64,000 nucleotides of DNA from Arthrobacter alpinus (GTDB lineage Bacteria; Actinomycetota; Actinomycetes; Actinomycetales; Micrococcaceae). Position 1 is the first letter of the stretch. Each line of letters starts with the position of its first letter. The DNA lies in the NCBI RefSeq assembly GCF_900105965.1, contig NZ_FNTV01000001.1, forward strand, positions 1,922,001 to 1,986,000, written 5' to 3'. Position numbers and translations under genes: made by a program. The notes beneath the pieces were generated by a model. That model did not search any database and was not told where the DNA came from. It saw only the letters and a list, made by a program, of their open reading frames with translations. Below are positions 59,221 through 64,000 of this stretch, in pieces.

Positions 59221-62200
59221 ATGTCATTCACTCGACACCACCGCACGTGGTTAGGGATGGGGATCGCCGGAGCAGTCATGGCCGGCACCATCATCCCCCT
59301 CGCTGCGGCCATTCCGGCCATCGCGGCCAATGGGACGGAGGTGATCACCTCCGGAGAACTCTCCGTTGAGGTCTCCACCGCGTTCCCCCAGGCGCTGAAA
59401 TACACTCTTGCCGATGCTGGGACGCCCAAGATCATGACGGGCGCCACCGAAGTCGCCACCAAGATGCGCATCAACGGTGTTGACCAGGCGGTCACCGTGA
59501 CCTCAACGGTCAGCGCCGACAAGACCTCGATTGCTTACGACATCACCGTCCCCGGCATGGCCGGGGTGACCATGAAGGCCAAGCTCTCCGTTGAGAAGAA
59601 CGTCCTGGCGTTCAACATCACCGAGATCAAGGAAATTGGTGACGCCAAGGTCAACCGAATCCAGATCATGGATCAGGACCTGGTGACCGTTTCCTCCACT
59701 GAAGCCGGCGCGTCTGTGGCAACGGCCGTTGTCTCCACCGACCGGGCCATTTCCGGAGACAAGATCACCCCCATCACGGCTGGGACAGCAGTTGACGCCG
59801 CGGCGCAGACGTCCATGGTGGCTATCGCCAACAATGCCGGTCTTGCGGCTGGTTTTGAGAGCAATTCGCTGTACGACGGCGCCTGGTCCTCGGAGGACAA
59901 CGCACTCGCCGCCTCCGAGCGTGGACGTTTCTGGCGTCAGGTCAAGGGCGACGGTGCCGACAAAAAGGTGGGCATCTCATCCGGCGCATGGCTTTACCGA
60001 GCCAAGGGATCCACCGAGACTGAGCCACTGCCCGAGGCCAAGGTCATCATCACTGGTGATGCAAATGCGGATGGCACCATCAACTGGCAAGACGGCGCCA
60101 TCGCCTCGCGCGACATTCAGTACAAGCCCAAGGGCTGGGAAGATGTGAAGAACCGCGTGGTTCAGAACATCCCCTTCAACTTCGCCAGCCAGGCGAGCAA
60201 TCCGTTTTTGCGGACCCTTGACGATGTCAAGCACACGGCACTGGCCACCGACGGCTTGGGCCAGTACTCGCTGCTGAAGGGGTTCACCTCCGAGGGCCAC
60301 GATTCTGCCAACACGGACTTCAGCGGCAACTGGAACGAACGCGCCGGCGGCATCAAGGACATGAACACCCTTCTGTCCCAGGCCAAGGAGTACGGTGCCA
60401 CGTTCACCGTCCATATGAATAACACCGAGGCGTACCCCGAGTCGAAGGCGTTTAGCGACACCTTCATCAAACAACCGCCCGGCAAGGGCTGGAACTGGCT
60501 GGAGCAGTCCTACTACATTGACCAGCGCCGCGACGTTCTCTCGGGAGACCAAAACCAGCGCATCAAGGGTCTGGACGAAGCCGCCGATGACAACCTGACA
60601 GCAAATTACATTGACGTGTACTACGAGTCCGGCTGGGTCGGCGAGCGCCTGCAGCGCAACATCATGGACAACGGCTTCTCCGTTTCCTCCGAATTTGCCA
60701 ATTCCATGGTCCGCAACAACACCTGGTCCCACTGGGCCGTTGATGAAAAGTACGGTGGAAGCACCCTCAAGGGCTGGAACTCGGAGATCCTCCGATTTGC
60801 CCAGAACACACAGCGCGATATCTGGAACCCGGACCCGCGCCTTGGTACCCAGCACATCATCGAATGGCAAGGCTGGACCGGCCAGAATGACTTCAACGCG
60901 TTCATCAAGAACGTCTGGGACAACAACGTCCCCGTAAAGTTCCTGCAGCAGCAGGAAATCAAGACGTGGACCCCTGAGGCCATCACGCTGGAGAACGAGA
61001 TGCGCGTCACGGGCACCTCTTTGGAGGACCGAGTCATCACCCAGAAGGGCGTTGAGGTTCTCAAGGGCCACAACTATCTCCTGCCGTGGTCAAGCGACGC
61101 CGTAGAGTTCGGTGAAACCGCAAGCAATGACACGAACAAACAAACCAAGCTGTACAACTACAGCCTCAAGGGCGGCGCCCAAACGTGGACACTCCTGCCC
61201 GAATTCGCCAACCAGACAACCCTGAAGCTGTATGAGCTCACTGATCAGGGGCGTTCATTTGTCAGCGACGTCGCCGTCACCGGCGGCAAGGTCAACCTGG
61301 CCCCAAAGGCTGCCACCGCGTACGTTTTGGTGCCCACCACGGCACTGGCCTCTGTCCCCGCCGTCACAGCAGTTGACACCGTCGTTTCCAATGCGGATAC
61401 CGATTGGGGCAATGGCACGGGCATCAAGGACCCCGGATTCAATGCCGGGAACCTGTCCGCCTGGAATGCGGCCGGCAATGTGACCTTGGCCCGTTCGGCC
61501 AAGGGACTCACCGCCGCCCGTTTCGGCGATGGTGCCGCAAGCATCACGCAAACCCTGGACGCACTGGACAAGGGGACCTACTCAGTTAGCGCATGGATCG
61601 AAATCGATCCGGCCCTGGACAGTGCCGAGAAGTTCCCTCGAGGCAAGCGGGACACCACCGTCAGCGCAACAGTGCCGGGCTCCGCCGCAGCCACCAACAC
61701 CATCAACTCCTCCAGCCTGTTCAACACTGTTGCGGGCGATCAGAAGAACCGGACCTTCACCCAGCGTGTGAGCGTTTTGGTGGATGTGAAGAACGACGGC
61801 GACAAGCCGGTCCTGACGATCTCCGCCGGCGCGGGCGCCACTGCCGTTCTGGTCGATGACATCCGTGTGGTCAAGACCGCACGCGTCACGGCCGACCAGG
61901 TTGGCCAGGGCGGCGCCACTGGCGTGGTGACTGCCGAGGACTTTGAAAACGTCGACCAGGGTTGGGGCCCGTTCGTCAAGGGCAATGCCGGGGGCAACAC
62001 CGACCCGCGCACCCACCTTGCCCCGATCCACGCACCGTTTACGCAAAAGGGCTGGAACGGCAAGGTCATGGATGACGTCCTCAATGGCGGCTTCTCCCTG
62101 CACGCCCATGAGGAAAACGGCGGCCTGGTCTACCGGACCACACCGGCAACCGTGAAGTTCACCCCCGGGCACGACTACGAAATCTCCTTCAATTACCAGT

Positions 62201-64000
62201 CCACCAAGGCCAACGAGTACTCGTGGGTTGGCGGCTACGACGGCGCTGCCGGAGCGGTCCAGACCCAGTCGACCCCGTTCCCTGCTATGCACGAAACGAC
62301 CCGCTGGAAGCAGAACTTCACCGCATCGGCCTGTGGCGACAGCTACGTTGGCCTGCTGCGCACCGGCTCCACGGCGGCAGACTTGTCCTTGGACAACCTG
62401 CTGATCCGCGACCTCGGCGCATCCACCAACGCCCCGGCCTGCGCCCAGCTTTCGCTGGCACAAACCGGGCCCATCATTGAGCAGGGTACCGGCAATGAGT
62501 TCACCACCACCCTGGTGTCGAACGAGCCGGCCCCGGTGAGCAACGCTGCCGTCTCGCTGAAGTTGCCCGAGGGCTGGACGGCCACGGCCAAGACCCCGGC
62601 CACCGCCGCAACCCTGGCACCGGGCGCCAAGCTCATCACCACCTGGAATGTTGTGGCCCCGGCCTCGGCCGACGGCAACTACAACATCACGGCCAATTCG
62701 GTGTACTCCACCACGATTGACCCGATCGGCGTGCGCAAGGCCGAATCCACGCTGGGCGTCTACACCATGCCGCACCCGCCCGTGAAGGACACCTATGCGT
62801 CCGACATGCAGTGGATCGGCACCCCGGCGAACGGTTGGGGCCCCGCCGAAAAGGACCTGACGAACGGTGAGCAGGGCGAGAAGGACGGCCCTGCCATCAT
62901 GCTGGACGGCAAGGCCTACGCCAAGGGCCTGGGCGTGCACGCAGCCTCCAACATCAAGTACTTTGTTGGCGCACAATGCACCGCCTTCACGGCTGTCATC
63001 GGCATTGACGATTTCCAGGCCACGCGCGGCTCTGTCATCTTCAAGGTCCTCGGCGACGGCGTGGAACTGTTCAACTCGGGCGTGCTGACCGGTTCCTCAC
63101 CGGCGATGCCCATCAATGTCGACCTGAAGGGTGCCAAGTACGTTGAACTCGTGGTTGACCCCAACGGCAACAACGGCAACGACTGGGCAGACTGGGCGGA
63201 CGCCATGTTCCGCTGCTCCGATGAGTCCCCCGCACTGGCGCTGACCCCCGTGGTCAACCCGGGCGGGCCACTGGAACGCGGCACGGACTTCAGCGTCACT
63301 GTTGGCGAGCTGACGGCCGGCACGGAAGCCACGTTCTCACTCGGCACCGCCAAGCTCGGAACAGCCACGGCCTCCGCTGAAGGCGTGGCCACCTTCTCCT
63401 CGAAGGTTGCGGCCGACGCCGCCATGGGCGCTGCAACCATCACGGTTGCCGGCACCGATGTGAACGGAAAGGCGGCCACCGGCTCCGTCACCGTCAGCAT
63501 TGTCGGGACCCACCCGGCCGCTCCCACCGCTGACACTTTTGCCAGCGACATGGAGTTTGTGGGCACACCCACCAACGAGTGGGGTCCCGTGGAGCGCGAC
63601 CAAAACAACGGCGAGAACGCCGAGGGCGATGGCGCACCCATCACCATCGATACAAACGTCTACGAGAAGGGGCTTGGTGTCCACGCCGATTCCAGCGTCC
63701 GCTTCTACCTGGGCGGGCAGTGCGCCACCTTCAGCGCCGTCGTCGGGATTGACGATGCGAAGCTGCCCAAAGCACACCGCGGCAACGTGGTGTTCACCGT
63801 GGAGGGCGACGGCAAGACCCTTGCCACCTCGCCCCAGTTGACGGTCGACGACGAGGGTTACGCGCTCAACGTTGATGTCACAGGCATCCGCTACATCGAC
63901 CTGGACGTGGCCAAGGTCAAGGTTGGCGGCCTGAATGGCGACGAGTGGGCCGACTGGGCCGATGCCAAGTTTAGCTGCGCCGACGAGACGCCTGCCTTGG
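59221..64000 (+). CDS. endo-alpha-N-acetylgalactosaminidase (GH101-type), secreted, partial at window end
   Basis: An open frame of at least 1593 codons, running past the window end. A signal peptide (residues 1-36) ends at AIAA. A beta-rich domain comes first, then the TIM-barrel catalytic domain (about 290-620). It has DQRRDVLSGDQNQRIKGLDE, IDVYYESGW (Asp465, likely nucleophile) and GFSVSSEFANS (Glu491, likely acid/base), as in GH101. Later come beta-sandwich domains. Two NPCBM-type carbohydrate-binding modules follow (residues about 1190-1332 and 1438 onward; each has KGLGVHA and ends WADWADA.F.C). GH101 enzymes release Gal-beta-1,3-GalNAc from Ser/Thr of mucin-type glycoproteins. AAGGAG six bases before the ATG. 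A cell-wall anchor may lie beyond the window. Confidence 0.9.
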   Translation, partial: MSFTRHHRTWLGMGIAGAVMAGTIIPLAAAIPAIAANGTEVITSGELSVEVSTAFPQALKYTLADAGTPKIMTGATEVATKMRINGVDQAVTVTSTVSADKTSIAYDITVPGMAGVTMKAKLSVEKNVLAFNITEIKEIGDAKVNRIQIMDQDLVTVSSTEAGASVATAVVSTDRAISGDKITPITAGTAVDAAAQTSMVAIANNAGLAAGFESNSLYDGAWSSEDNALAASERGRFWRQVKGDGADKKVGISSGAWLYRAKGSTETEPLPEAKVIITGDANADGTINWQDGAIASRDIQYKPKGWEDVKNRVVQNIPFNFASQASNPFLRTLDDVKHTALATDGLGQYSLLKGFTSEGHDSANTDFSGNWNERAGGIKDMNTLLSQAKEYGATFTVHMNNTEAYPESKAFSDTFIKQPPGKGWNWLEQSYYIDQRRDVLSGDQNQRIKGLDEAADDNLTANYIDVYYESGWVGERLQRNIMDNGFSVSSEFANSMVRNNTWSHWAVDEKYGGSTLKGWNSEILRFAQNTQRDIWNPDPRLGTQHIIEWQGWTGQNDFNAFIKNVWDNNVPVKFLQQQEIKTWTPEAITLENEMRVTGTSLEDRVITQKGVEVLKGHNYLLPWSSDAVEFGETASNDTNKQTKLYNYSLKGGAQTWTLLPEFANQTTLKLYELTDQGRSFVSDVAVTGGKVNLAPKAATAYVLVPTTALASVPAVTAVDTVVSNADTDWGNGTGIKDPGFNAGNLSAWNAAGNVTLARSAKGLTAARFGDGAASITQTLDALDKGTYSVSAWIEIDPALDSAEKFPRGKRDTTVSATVPGSAAATNTINSSSLFNTVAGDQKNRTFTQRVSVLVDVKNDGDKPVLTISAGAGATAVLVDDIRVVKTARVTADQVGQGGATGVVTAEDFENVDQGWGPFVKGNAGGNTDPRTHLAPIHAPFTQKGWNGKVMDDVLNGGFSLHAHEENGGLVYRTTPATVKFTPGHDYEISFNYQSTKANEYSWVGGYDGAAGAVQTQSTPFPAMHETTRWKQNFTASACGDSYVGLLRTGSTAADLSLDNLLIRDLGASTNAPACAQLSLAQTGPIIEQGTGNEFTTTLVSNEPAPVSNAAVSLKLPEGWTATAKTPATAATLAPGAKLITTWNVVAPASADGNYNITANSVYSTTIDPIGVRKAESTLGVYTMPHPPVKDTYASDMQWIGTPANGWGPAEKDLTNGEQGEKDGPAIMLDGKAYAKGLGVHAASNIKYFVGAQCTAFTAVIGIDDFQATRGSVIFKVLGDGVELFNSGVLTGSSPAMPINVDLKGAKYVELVVDPNGNNGNDWADWADAMFRCSDESPALALTPVVNPGGPLERGTDFSVTVGELTAGTEATFSLGTAKLGTATASAEGVATFSSKVAADAAMGAATITVAGTDVNGKAATGSVTVSIVGTHPAAPTADTFASDMEFVGTPTNEWGPVERDQNNGENAEGDGAPITIDTNVYEKGLGVHADSSVRFYLGGQCATFSAVVGIDDAKLPKAHRGNVVFTVEGDGKTLATSPQLTVDDEGYALNVDVTGIRYIDLDVAKVKVGGLNGDEWADWADAKFSCADETPAL

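Noticed and set aside
59977..62976. Two minus-strand frames of 364 and 464 residues inside the GH101 gene
   Set aside because: Both are antisense to a continuous, domain-rich coding frame with signal peptide and ribosome site.

Overview
The window looks like a chromosomal segment of a high-G+C Gram-positive actinobacterium, most likely an Arthrobacter-type member of the Micrococcaceae. This rests on ribosomal protein S2 with an Ala/Glu/Pro-rich tail, the dusB-dgt-dnaG block, a SAM-IV-type riboswitch of the actinobacterial kind, an IdeR/DtxR-like iron box, CDP-alcohol phosphotransferases with GT4 glycosyltransferases, and frequent GTG/TTG starts. The genus is an inference. I see no phage, transposase, rRNA or CRISPR.

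Layout. 1-3.1 kb: start of a probable pyrH, tsf, rpsB and an M23 peptidase. 3.1-9.9 kb: a glutaryl-CoA-dehydrogenase-like enzyme behind a 20-bp palindrome, a CAU tRNA, a membrane-lipid gene group (CDP-alcohol phosphotransferase, DMT permease, GT4) and a Bcr/CflA exporter. 9.9-16.7 kb: a G+C-rich block with five tightly coupled minus-strand genes (MDR dehydrogenase, degenerate pterin-synthase-like T-fold protein, GT4, UPF0104 membrane protein, RibD-C-like reductase). Opposite them is an 824-residue protein joining a CDP-alcohol phosphotransferase to a sulfatase-type domain. I regard this block as the best candidate for an undescribed system. 16.6-22.7 kb: two identical tRNA-Asn genes, dnaG carrying a one-base frameshift, dgt and dusB.

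22.8-28.2 kb: a TetR-controlled operon of a degenerate ABC ATPase and a YhgE/Pip membrane protein, then mgtE. 28.7-33 kb: a three-gene phenolic-lipid cluster (type III PKS, methyltransferase, FAD hydroxylase) converging on a YibE/F gene. 33-40.4 kb: glyS with a GNAT gene, a small alarmone synthetase, a lactonase, an S4 protein, an esterase, a GDSL hydrolase and a small membrane protein. 40.5-43.2 kb: metY-metX under a SAM riboswitch. 43.4-49.8 kb: tex, a glyoxalase-like gene, a CPBP protease, a PLP decarboxylase and a histidine phosphatase. 49.9-54.2 kb: the efeUOB iron operon behind an iron box.

54.2-64 kb: an amino-sugar locus. A secreted GH101-type endo-alpha-N-acetylgalactosaminidase with NPCBM modules runs off the window. 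Divergent from it lie AgaS-like SIS isomerase, ROK kinase, PfkB-family kinase, class II aldolase and DeoR regulator. Together they suggest release and catabolism of O-glycan GalNAc without a PTS.

Two families of intergenic repeats are scattered through the window: three copies of about 58 bp with a covarying stem, and two copies of about 90-105 bp. All copies lie in the plus orientation.
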